Part shown: in pieces, positions 1-5,761 of the stretch
How positions within the stretch are numbered: the first letter of the stretch is position 1
Layout of the letters: every line of letters begins with the position of its first letter
Assembly (NCBI GenBank): GCA_022705365.1
Contig: JAKJEP010000015.1
Location: forward strand, 11,960-20,938
Origin: Planctomycetota bacterium
GTDB lineage: Bacteria; Planctomycetota; Phycisphaerae; Sedimentisphaerales; SM23-30
Direction: 5' to 3'
DNA: 8,979 bases
Made by a program: the position numbers and the translations under genes
The notes under the pieces: generated by a model
Told to the model about the DNA's origin: nothing
The model's database searches: none
The model's input: the letters and a program-made list of their open reading frames with translations, nothing else

Positions 1-328
1 GGATGTTACCCGGATTCAGGCGGATTTTATGCACACCCGCTTTGACGGCCTCCAGCGCTCGGGCATAATGAAAGTGGACATCCGCTATAATCGGCACCGT
101 TACCTGTTTGAGAATTTCCGGCAATACGGCCGTATCTTTCGGCGTAGGAACCGCCACCCGTACCAGTTCACAGCCGCGCTCCGCCATCGACTGAATCTGC
201 TCTACACAGCGGTCAATTTCATGCGTAAAGACATTGGTCATGCTCTGGACAGTGATGGGGGCATTTCCCCCAATCTTTAGGGAGCCAACCCGAATGGTAC
301 GGGTCGGACGGCGGACTGTTTGGGGCAT
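1..328 (-). CDS. ispG: IspG (GcpE), 4-hydroxy-3-methylbut-2-enyl diphosphate synthase, N-terminal part
   Basis: The gene starts at the ATG complementary to 326-328 and runs off the left edge after about 109 codons. IspG is the iron-sulfur enzyme of the MEP isoprenoid pathway that converts MEcPP to HMBPP in the cytosol. The translation begins MPQTVRRPTRTIRVGSLKIG and then shows the family hallmarks of the TIM-barrel domain: PITVQSMTN near residue 24, GCELVRVAVP near 54, PIIADVHFHY near 79 and HKIRLNPGNI at the window edge. The C-terminal domain with the cysteine ligands of the 4Fe-4S cluster lies outside the window. A Shine-Dalgarno AGGAG (complement of 336-340) sits 7 bases before the ATG, which fixes the start. 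The gene is divergent from ribF. Identity is secure from these motifs; only completeness is unknown. Confidence 0.95.
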   Translation of the reverse strand, partial: MPQTVRRPTRTIRVGSLKIGGNAPITVQSMTNVFTHEIDRCVEQIQSMAERGCELVRVAVPTPKDTAVLPEILKQVTVPIIADVHFHYARALEAVKAGVHKIRLNPGNI

Positions 329-363
329 TTTTATACTCCTATTCATTATTGCTCACCCCAATT

Positions 364-392
364 ACCATAAGTACTTATTAGATAATAGTCAA
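364..392 (-). promoter_or_regulatory. Sigma70-type promoter of ispG
   Basis: On the minus strand there is a -35 TTGACT (complement of 387-392), a 17-bp spacer and a -10 TATGGT (complement of 364-369). Transcription would start near 357, giving a leader of about 30 nt that contains the AGGAG of ispG. Box matches are 5/6 and 4/6 with ideal spacing. This is inferred from consensus only. Confidence 0.55.
367..378. repeat. 12-bp palindrome ATAAGTACTTAT in the ispG promoter
   Basis: ATAAGTACTTAT is a perfect palindrome. It overlaps half of the proposed ispG -10 box and the adjoining spacer, a position where a dimeric repressor could block transcription. It is AT-rich and short, so chance is a fair alternative. 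Confidence 0.3.
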
Positions 393-409
393 GAGAACTC
401 ATTTTTTGC

Positions 410-438
410 TTGCTGTTCCAGGTGGTGTTCTCTATCTT
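410..438 (+). promoter_or_regulatory. Weak candidate promoter for ribF-nrnA
   Basis: TTGCTG (410-415), 17 bp, TATCTT (433-438) is the best plus-strand sigma70-like pair in the 197-bp ispG/ribF intergenic region. A second -10-like TATATT at 492-497 has no good -35. There is no recognisable FMN riboswitch. Between these sites is only a small stem, GCCCG (456-460) with CGGGC (470-474). Low confidence. Confidence 0.25.
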
Positions 439-525
439 ACGCTCTTGGATTACTTGCCCGCAGCCGATTCGGGCGGACCGGCAGAACTGGATATATTGTT
501 CTATTTCCTTGTCTGGATTATGGTT

Positions 526-1527
526 ATGAAAGTATGGACTTCTTTGGATGACTTTGCCAGGTGCGATACCGGCTGTGTTTTGACGATTGGTAATTTTGAC
601 GGGGTTCATCTCGGCCATCAGGCAATTATCAGGCAGGCAAAAAAAATCGCTCAGGAACAAAATCTGCCGCTGGCGGCGATGACCTTTGAGCCTTCCCCGG
701 TTCGAGTGCTGGCCCCGAATAAAGCCCCCCAGGTCATTACCCCCCTGGAACTCAAGATACAATTGATGCAGGAATTCCAGGTGGATGAGCTAGTTGTGGT
801 TAATCCGTCTCCCGCTTTTCTGGCCCTCTCCGCCGAAGAATTTGTGCAAAAAGTGATTACCGGCGTCTTTAATGCCCGCTATGTAGTGGAAGGCCAGACC
901 TTCAGCTTCGGTCAGCGCAGGACGGGAACAATGGTCAGTCTCCAGGCGCTGGCGGAACGATTCGGATTCCGGGCTTTTCTGGTCCCGGCGCAGACCGTAG
1001 TACTGGATTCCGCAGTCGGGGCGGTAGCCGTCAGCAGCACGCTGGTACGCCAGCAGATTTCCCTCAGCCAGTTCGATAAAGCAGCCACATGCCTGGGGCG
1101 GCCCTATGTTCTGGTGGGTGCGATAGTGGCGGGCAAGGGCAAGGGCCGGGAACTGGGATTCCCGACGGCCAATCTGCAACTGGCCTGCCAGCAGCAGGCC
1201 ATGCCGGAAGATGGCTCCTTTGCCGGTTATGTTAAGATAGCGGAGGACTGGGAGGGACTCTGGCAGGAGAAACAATTCCATCCGGCGGCGCTGAGTATCG
1301 GCCGGCCGGTTACCTTTGCCGATCCGGTCTGGCGGATCGAAGCCTTTCTGCTGGATTATTCCCCCGAAATGGGTTCCCTCTATGAGAAACATATGATGCT
1401 GATTCCGGTGGAGCGGATTCGCCCGCAGATCAAATTTAACACCCCGCGGGAACTGATTGGCGCCATTGAATCGGATTGCCGGAAGGTACGTGAAATTTTA
1501 GCCCGAAAAAGACCGGAGGATTTATGA
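526..1527 (+). CDS. ribF: RibF, bifunctional riboflavin kinase / FAD synthetase
   Basis: This cytosolic enzyme phosphorylates riboflavin to FMN and then adenylylates FMN to FAD. From the ATG at 526 it is 333 residues, normal for the family. The N-terminal nucleotidyltransferase domain has GNFDGVHLGH (residues 22-31), FSFGQRRTG (126-134) and SSTLVRQQIS (170-179). The C-terminal riboflavin-kinase domain has GKGRELGFPTANL (205-217), the expected Glu in IEAFLLDY (residue 272) and the tail IRPQIKF. The frame stays open upstream to a TTG at 406, but family alignment (MKVWTSLDDF then LTIGNFDG) favours 526. An ATG at 520 is an in-frame alternative. The ribosome binding site is poor (TGGA, 8 bases upstream). 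In the kinase domain the usual G-x-x-PTF and DLYG motifs are altered to GRPVTF and SLYE, which is divergent but not disabling by inspection. Its stop overlaps the nrnA start, so the two are probably co-transcribed. Confidence 0.95.
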   Translation: MKVWTSLDDFARCDTGCVLTIGNFDGVHLGHQAIIRQAKKIAQEQNLPLAAMTFEPSPVRVLAPNKAPQVITPLELKIQLMQEFQVDELVVVNPSPAFLALSAEEFVQKVITGVFNARYVVEGQTFSFGQRRTGTMVSLQALAERFGFRAFLVPAQTVVLDSAVGAVAVSSTLVRQQISLSQFDKAATCLGRPYVLVGAIVAGKGKGRELGFPTANLQLACQQQAMPEDGSFAGYVKIAEDWEGLWQEKQFHPAALSIGRPVTFADPVWRIEAFLLDYSPEMGSLYEKHMMLIPVERIRPQIKFNTPRELIGAIESDCRKVREILARKRPEDL

Positions 1528-2531
1528 ATTACAGCAACGCCGTTACCGCTGTGGAATCAGCCCGAAAAATCCTGATTACCACTCATATCCGCCCCGACGG
1601 AGATGCGATCGGCAGCGCGGTGGCGTTGAGACGGGCCATCTGCACCAAAGCATCAGGCCGGGAACGGAATCCATCCGTCGAAATCCTGTTTCTGGGAGAA
1701 GTCCCGCAGGTATATCAGTTCATCGCCACCGAGCCGGTGCTGCTTTGGGGCAGGGAGGTGACGGAAGAACAGGTGCAGGCCGGTCGTCTGGAAGAATATG
1801 ATTTAATTATCGTGGTCGATACCAGTGCCATCCGGCAGTTGCCCGGAATCGGGGAATACCTGCAAAAACGGCAAAAGGGTGTGCTGGTGATCGATCATCA
1901 TCTCTCCGGCGATGGGATCGGCCATATCCGGCTCATCGATACCGGGGCCTGTGCCGCGGGAGAACTGGTATATGGGCTGATTCGGCAGGCCGGCTGGCCG
2001 CTGGATAAAACCGCGGCCGCCGCCGTCATGACGGCCATTGGTACGGATACGGGCTGGTTCCGGTTCGAAAACGCTTCCGCCAAGGCCTTTCGTATTGCTA
2101 CCGAATTGATCGAGGCCGGGATTGCCGCCGATGACATCTATCAGCAAATCTATCTCAGCGACCCCCCCGAACGGCTGCGGCTGCTGGGCATGGTACTCGA
2201 AACACTCGAGATCCTGTGCGGGGGGCGGCTGTCACTAATTCATATTACCAGAGATATGCTGAACCGCAGCGGGGCAAAACGCAGCCATATCGAGAATATC
2301 GTCAATGTGCCCCAGCAGATTGGTTCGGTGATTGCCGTGGCCCTGCTGGTGGAAGAGGAAGACGGCGGTACCCGCTGCAGCCTGCGGAGCAAATCGCTCG
2401 TAGATGTCAATGCCGTAGCCCGGCAGTTCGGAGGGGGCGGACACGCCCGGGCGGCGGGCCTGACGATTCCAGAGGGCCTGCCGGCGGCGAAGGCAAAAAT
2501 TCTAGCGGCCCTGAGCCGGGAATTGGAATAG
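1524..2531 (+). CDS. nrnA: NrnA-like DHH/DHHA1 phosphoesterase (nanoRNase / pAp phosphatase)
   Basis: 335 residues, typical length for bacterial NrnA, which degrades 2-5-nt oligoribonucleotides and in many species dephosphorylates 3'-phosphoadenosine 5'-phosphate. The DHH domain shows motif I HIRPDGDAIGS (residues 21-31; H21, D25, D27 as metal ligands), motif II VVDTS (D99), the name-giving DHH (124-126) in VIDHHLS, and GTDTGWF (D175). The C-terminal DHHA1 domain carries the substrate-binding GGGGHARAAG (303-312). All catalytic residues are present, so it should be active. The start ATG shares ATGA with the ribF stop and has GGAGGA at 1516-1521, which makes translational coupling likely. The ribF-nrnA pairing echoes the common rbfA-nrnA-truB-ribF cluster. 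Whether it prefers nanoRNA or pAp cannot be read from sequence. Confidence 0.93.
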   Translation: MNYSNAVTAVESARKILITTHIRPDGDAIGSAVALRRAICTKASGRERNPSVEILFLGEVPQVYQFIATEPVLLWGREVTEEQVQAGRLEEYDLIIVVDTSAIRQLPGIGEYLQKRQKGVLVIDHHLSGDGIGHIRLIDTGACAAGELVYGLIRQAGWPLDKTAAAAVMTAIGTDTGWFRFENASAKAFRIATELIEAGIAADDIYQQIYLSDPPERLRLLGMVLETLEILCGGRLSLIHITRDMLNRSGAKRSHIENIVNVPQQIGSVIAVALLVEEEDGGTRCSLRSKSLVDVNAVARQFGGGGHARAAGLTIPEGLPAAKAKILAALSRELE

Positions 2532-2533
2532 AA

Positions 2534-2561
2534 TTACGAAATTTTCTATCTATACTATAAT
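2534..2561 (+). promoter_or_regulatory. Candidate promoter before the Clp N-domain gene
   Basis: A perfect TATAAT at 2556-2561 lies just after the nrnA stop, in an AT-rich patch that contrasts with the GC-rich coding DNA. The best -35 is the poor TTACGA (2534-2539) with a 16-bp spacer. Transcription would begin almost at the Shine-Dalgarno GGAG (2565-2568), giving an unusually short leader. Confidence 0.35.
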
Positions 2562-2575
2562 ATTGGAGACCATGA

Positions 2576-3043
2576 ATGTTTGAAAGTTATACCGAGAATG
2601 CCCGCAGCGTCATGGACCGCGCCCGGCAGGAAGCCCAGAAACTCCGGCACGATCATATCGGCACAGAGCATATCCTGCTGGGCCTGATCGAAGTCAAGGA
2701 AGGTTTTGCGGCGGAAGTGCTGCGGCACCGGGATGTGGATCTGGCCCGGACCCGGGAGCAGGTTAAAAAGATGGTGAAACATGGTGCTGGCCCGGAGAGC
2801 GGCGACTATAATACACTACCGCGTACCGCCCATGCGCAGAATGCACTCAATGACGCGGTAAAGGAAGCCCGGGCCTTGAAGCATAACAAAATCGGCACCG
2901 AACATATTCTCCTGGGCTTGTTGTACGAAAATGAGGGCACCGGCGCCCAGGTGCTGCAAAATCTGGGCTTGAAGCTGGATGAGGTTCGCCAGGATGCTTT
3001 GTTTTTCATCAACCGGAGTAAAAATATCAGAATGACTGAATAA
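2576..3043 (+). CDS. Stand-alone double Clp N-terminal repeat protein (ClpC N-domain-like)
   Basis: The 155 residues are entirely two Clp_N repeats, about residues 1-65 and 77-143. Each has the ClpC-type core: HDHIGTEHILLGLI (25-38) and HNKIGTEHILLGLL (103-116). The opening MFESYTENARSVMDRARQEA matches the N-terminus of ClpC. No Walker motifs or ATPase domain follow; the frame ends in TAA and acylphosphatase begins soon after, so the protein ends at the domain boundary. In ClpC this domain binds substrates and adaptors such as MecB partners and phosphoarginine-tagged proteins. By analogy with mycobacterial ClpC2, which also lacks ATPase modules, it may act as a decoy, adaptor or sequestering factor; that is inference. 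GGAG at 2565-2568 fixes the start, 7 bases downstream. An overlapping four-codon ATG frame begins at 2572. It is grouped with a protease gene (htpX) further downstream. Confidence 0.88.
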   Translation: MFESYTENARSVMDRARQEAQKLRHDHIGTEHILLGLIEVKEGFAAEVLRHRDVDLARTREQVKKMVKHGAGPESGDYNTLPRTAHAQNALNDAVKEARALKHNKIGTEHILLGLLYENEGTGAQVLQNLGLKLDEVRQDALFFINRSKNIRMTE

Positions 3044-3110
3044 ATTTGCACTGCAAAAAACTTTACCGGAAGATGGCGGCATGCCTTCAGACTGTAAAGG
3101 GTGTATGGCG

Positions 3111-3377
3111 ATGATACGCAAACATATCTATTATAAGGGCAGAGTGCAGGGTGTAGGATTTCGTTATACCGCCCTGCGGACGGCCCGGAACTTCGAGGTT
3201 GCCGGTTACGTACAGAATCAAATGGATGGAAGCGTGGAGCTGGTAGTGGAAGGCGAAAGTCCCCAGGTGGAGGAGTTTCTGGCGGATTTAGCCGGGGCGA
3301 TGGGCCGGTATATCCGGCAGGTGCAGGAAGGGGAGGAGCCTTATACCGGTGAATTTATCGGGTTCGATGTGAAATAG
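3111..3377 (+). CDS. acyP: Acylphosphatase
   Basis: A small cytosolic enzyme that hydrolyses carboxyl-phosphate bonds, for example acetyl phosphate or 1,3-bisphosphoglycerate. Both family signatures are present: GRVQGVGFRYTA near the N-terminus (with the substrate-binding Arg in GFR) and GYVQNQMDGSVELVVEG, whose Asn in VQN is the catalytic residue. The chosen ATG (3111) gives MIRKHIYYKGRVQGVGFR and 88 residues, the usual size. It has AAAGGG at 3096-3101 upstream. In-frame ATGs at 3105 and 3081 are possible; the longest would add MPSDCKGCMA, which has no family counterpart. It follows the Clp N-domain gene by 67 bases on the same strand and could be in the same transcript. A palindrome TTTGCA-C-TGCAAA (3045-3057) lies in the gap. 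Confidence 0.93.
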   Translation: MIRKHIYYKGRVQGVGFRYTALRTARNFEVAGYVQNQMDGSVELVVEGESPQVEEFLADLAGAMGRYIRQVQEGEEPYTGEFIGFDVK

Positions 3378-3381
3378 TAAG

Positions 3382-3395
3382 TGGCGGAACCGCCA
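3382..3395. repeat. Short inverted repeat after acyP
   Basis: TGGCGG-AA-CCGCCA lies five bases after the acylphosphatase stop. It can form a GC-rich hairpin (TGGCG, loop GAAC, CGCCA) but lacks a following T tract, so it is at most a weak terminator or mRNA 3'-end stabiliser. Confidence 0.35.
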
Positions 3396-3459
3396 AAAGT
3401 CGATTTCGATATCCAAAAACGGCTCTGGCGTCCCAATAACAAGGGATCGAAGAGCTTTG

Positions 3460-3471
3460 GACGCTAGCGTC
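3460..3471. repeat. Palindrome GACGCTAGCGTC upstream of htpX
   Basis: A perfect 12-bp palindrome 31 bases before the htpX ATG, between a weak -35-like TTGGAC (3457-3462) and TTTAAC (3481-3486). The left half can also pair with GCGTCC at 3428-3433 (partner GGACGC, 3459-3464), giving an alternative hairpin. It might be an operator for htpX; nothing else supports this. Confidence 0.3.
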
Positions 3472-3502
3472 TTAAGTGGTTTTAACGAAAGGAGTTAAAG
3501 CT

Positions 3503-4345
3503 ATGTTTCGATTGATGAATAATGTACGGACGGCTATATTGCTGGCACTGCTGATGTCTATTTTTGTGGCGGTCGGCTCGATCTGGGGCCAGCAGGGCAT
3601 GATTATGGCCCTGATATTCGGCGGCCTGATGAACGTGATTGCCTACTTTTTCTCGGACAAGATTGCCCTGGCGACCATGCGTGCCCAGCCGGTGACGGAG
3701 CAGGAAGCTCCGGAACTGGTGGCGATGGTGCGGCAGTTGGCCGGCCGGGCGAATCTACCCATGCCCAGGGTGTGTATCTGTCCGCAGCAGGCCCCGAACG
3801 CCTTTGCGACCGGGCGGAATCCGAAAAATGCGGTGGTGGCGGTCACGCAGGGCCTGCTGCAGATGATGGACCGCAATGAGCTGATGGGGGTCATCGGGCA
3901 TGAGCTGGCCCATATCAAGCATCGGGATATTCTGATTCAGACGGTAGCGGCGACGGTAGCGGGGGCGATAACTTCTGTGGGAATTATGCTTCGTTTTATG
4001 CCGATTGGTGGCGATGATCGGAGGGGTAATGTATTTGAAGTATTAGCAATGATTATTCTGGCCCCAATTGCCGCAAGTTTGATTCAACTGGCGATCAGCC
4101 GCAAGCGGGAATACAACGCCGACAGCTTCGGGGCAGAACTGGCGGGCGATCCCATGTACCTGGCCCGGGCCTTGGACAAGCTGCACCGGCAGAACCGGAT
4201 GATCCCTATGCGCGTAGCGATGGACTCGCAGAAAAGCATGTTCATCGTCCAGCCGTTCAGCGGGCGGGATGCACTGGACCTGTTCAATACCCATCCCAGC
4301 CTGAAGAACCGGCTGCGTGCCCTGATCGGCCGCGATTCGCTGTAA
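3503..4345 (+). CDS. htpX: HtpX-like M48 membrane zinc metalloprotease
   Basis: 280 residues from the ATG at 3503, close to E. coli HtpX in length. HtpX is an inner-membrane heat-shock protease that, with FtsH, degrades misfolded membrane proteins. Two hydrophobic segments open the protein (about 9-27 and 32-50). The zinc site HELAH (residues 133-137, in GVIGHELAHIKH) follows, with the third ligand Glu203 in SRKREYNADSFG. Two further hydrophobic stretches (about 142-162 and 178-198) separate these, as in the family. NTHPSLKNRL (262-271) is the conserved tail motif. The upstream GTG at 3476 is unlikely as start because a strong AAAGGAG (3488-3494) sits 8 bases before the chosen ATG. The gene converges on the ATPase-GNAT gene with only 9 bases between stop codons and no clear own terminator. 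Confidence 0.93.
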   Translation: MFRLMNNVRTAILLALLMSIFVAVGSIWGQQGMIMALIFGGLMNVIAYFFSDKIALATMRAQPVTEQEAPELVAMVRQLAGRANLPMPRVCICPQQAPNAFATGRNPKNAVVAVTQGLLQMMDRNELMGVIGHELAHIKHRDILIQTVAATVAGAITSVGIMLRFMPIGGDDRRGNVFEVLAMIILAPIAASLIQLAISRKREYNADSFGAELAGDPMYLARALDKLHRQNRMIPMRVAMDSQKSMFIVQPFSGRDALDLFNTHPSLKNRLRALIGRDSL

Positions 4346-4354
4346 GGCGGCAGT

Positions 4355-5623
4355 TCACCAGATTCTGGTTTGCAGGTGAATGACACCGCACGGAAATTTC
4401 TGACGAAGAAGGGGGTAATACATGGGTGTCTGGTTATCGGGGATCGGGACTTCCCGGCCGGTTTCGTCAACCTGAAGCAGGTTACCAGCAGTTACCGGCT
4501 GCCAGCCGGCGGCCGCATAGAGCTTCACCAGGGGCTGACTGGTAAATAGCATCCCGAAGTCATATTGCAATTCCCGGGCCTTTAGCAGGGCCGCCTTAGA
4601 AAGCTGCCCGCTGAATCCCCGGCCCCGGTATTCGGACCGGACGCATACATTTTGGATGCCTGCAACGTGAAAGGATTTATCTCCCGCCCGGATATACTGA
4701 TCCGAAAAGCTCAAGTGCCCGATAATCCGGTCTTCCTCCTGCATATAAAAAGTCCAGAGCGGCTGATTATCATTCCAGGCCCGGGTCCGGCTGAAAACCG
4801 CCTGGTCTTTGGGAAAACAGGTACATAAAAACTGTTTAATTTCAGCATCCAGCTTGGAAGATATCTGGCTTTCGGTAATAATTTGTATCGGCATAAAACA
4901 GCAGTCCTCGTTTGAAAGATACATATCCCGGTGGTTCAGAAAATTTTTGTAAATCTGGTAATGGTCGGTTTGTTCGTAATCGATAGGCTGAATGGTGGTC
5001 TGGTCGAAAGAGTAAATAACAGCGCGGGGACAGGCCAGCAGGATGGGGGAATGGGTGGCAATGATGAACTGGACGTTGCCGCCGGTGCTGAGATGGTTCA
5101 GGAGCTGGAGCAGTTCCAACTGGCGTCTGGCGGAGAGGGCGGTTTCCGGCTCGTCCAGCAGATACAGGCCCTTCACCTGGAACTGGCTGCGGAAAAAGGA
5201 CATCAGGGACTGGCCGTGCGACTGGGTCAGCAGCGACTGGCCGCCGAAGTATTTCAGCACCCCCGGGTCGGATGCGGCCCATTCGTCCAGCAGTTCGGAA
5301 AAATGATGAAAAATCTGGGAGGCGAAAAAGGAACCGGGGACCATACCGTCCGCCCATTCGACCTCCAGGCAGCTATACAGCAGTTCTTCATAGGGATTGC
5401 GGTCGCAGCGGGCCCGTTCGGTGTCCTGCCAGATGTGAATGGAACACTTGCGGGCCAGGGCCTCCAGCAGCGTCGATTTGCCGGAGCCGTTTTCCCCGAC
5501 AAAAAAACATACCCGCGCGGAAAACTCCAGCGTTTGCGGAGTTTGAAACAGGGGCAGGTTAAAGGGATAGTGCTGCCGGGTGGGATATTTGTCGGGCAGG
5601 AACCGGACCTTTTTCAGGTGCAT
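4355..5623 (-). CDS. COG3910-like ABC/AAA ATPase fused to a GNAT acetyltransferase
   Basis: One unbroken 422-residue frame with two modules. Residues 1-240 match the small stand-alone ATPases of COG3910: FPFNLP-like opening (YPFNLP, 19-24), Walker A GENGSGKST (43-51), signature-like QSHGQSL (134-140; the usual Glu after HG is Gln here), Walker B LYLLDEPE (153-160), switch His in ATHSP (189-193), and the family tail DHYQIYKNFLN. Residues 245-422 are a GNAT fold: IIGHLSFSDQYIRAG, motif A NVCVRSEYRGRGFSGQL (325-341) for acetyl-CoA, LYAAAGW (368-374) and a terminal Trp. The order and the final Trp recall aminoglycoside 2'-N-acetyltransferases. COG3910 proteins normally end near residue 240, so the acetyltransferase is an addition. 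Start: AAGGA (complement of 5632-5636), 8 bases upstream. It lies downstream of pckG on the same strand behind a terminator. Substrate and role are unknown; antibiotic or toxin modification is only a guess. Confidence 0.9.
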   Translation of the reverse strand: MHLKKVRFLPDKYPTRQHYPFNLPLFQTPQTLEFSARVCFFVGENGSGKSTLLEALARKCSIHIWQDTERARCDRNPYEELLYSCLEVEWADGMVPGSFFASQIFHHFSELLDEWAASDPGVLKYFGGQSLLTQSHGQSLMSFFRSQFQVKGLYLLDEPETALSARRQLELLQLLNHLSTGGNVQFIIATHSPILLACPRAVIYSFDQTTIQPIDYEQTDHYQIYKNFLNHRDMYLSNEDCCFMPIQIITESQISSKLDAEIKQFLCTCFPKDQAVFSRTRAWNDNQPLWTFYMQEEDRIIGHLSFSDQYIRAGDKSFHVAGIQNVCVRSEYRGRGFSGQLSKAALLKARELQYDFGMLFTSQPLVKLYAAAGWQPVTAGNLLQVDETGREVPIPDNQTPMYYPLLRQKFPCGVIHLQTRIW

Positions 5624-5665
5624 ACATCAAATCCTTATAAACAGCCGTATTGCAATCCGAAACTG

Positions 5666-5694
5666 ATTATAATGGATTCGGCGTCGTACCGGAA
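5666..5694 (-). promoter_or_regulatory. Candidate promoter of the ATPase-GNAT gene
   Basis: On the minus strand TATAAT (complement of 5666-5671) is preceded at 17 bp by TTCCGG (complement of 5689-5694), a weak -35. The -10 is part of the palindrome ATTATAAT (5666-5673). It lies just after the pckG terminator, as expected for an independent transcription unit with a leader of about 35 nt. Confidence 0.4.
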
Positions 5695-5695
5695 T

Positions 5696-5730
5696 AAAAA
5701 AAACGGCTGGCACCGTAACCAGCCGTTTTG
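5696..5730 (-). terminator. Rho-independent terminator of pckG
   Basis: Read on the minus strand: stem AAAACGGCTGG (complement of 5719-5729), 8-nt loop, CCAGCCGTTTT (complement of 5700-5710), continuing into an uninterrupted run of eight T (complement of 5696-5703). The 11-bp stem is perfect. It starts 20 bases after the pckG stop. Plus-strand T residues at 5732-5737 make it potentially bidirectional, but no plus-strand gene needs it. Confidence 0.85.
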
Positions 5731-5761
5731 GTTTTTTCGACAGGTAAAGTCAAAACGGCTG
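5719..5761 (-). promoter_or_regulatory. Possible antiterminator pairing at the pckG stop codon
   Basis: The last codons and stop of pckG read CAGCCGTTTTG (complement of 5751-5761). This is a copy of the distal arm of the terminator and is fully complementary (11 bp) to the terminator's proximal arm CAAAACGGCTG (complement of 5720-5730). The mRNA can therefore form either the terminator or an upstream hairpin that destroys it. A ribosome stopping at the pckG TGA would cover the first copy and favour termination. Function in controlling read-through to the ATPase-GNAT gene is inference. Confidence 0.4.

Noticed and set aside
329..525. Possible FMN riboswitch in front of ribF
   Set aside because: None of the conserved FMN-aptamer segments can be found and the gap is short; only a 5-bp stem is visible.
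346..762. A minus-strand frame of 138 codons overlapping the ispG/ribF gap
   Set aside because: It covers the ispG promoter and the conserved 5' part of ribF and has no recognisable domain.
4346..4390. Terminator between htpX and the convergent ATPase-GNAT gene
   Set aside because: TTCACC / GGTGAA (4354-4359 and 4374-4379) can pair, but the loop is 14 bases and there is no T tract on either strand.
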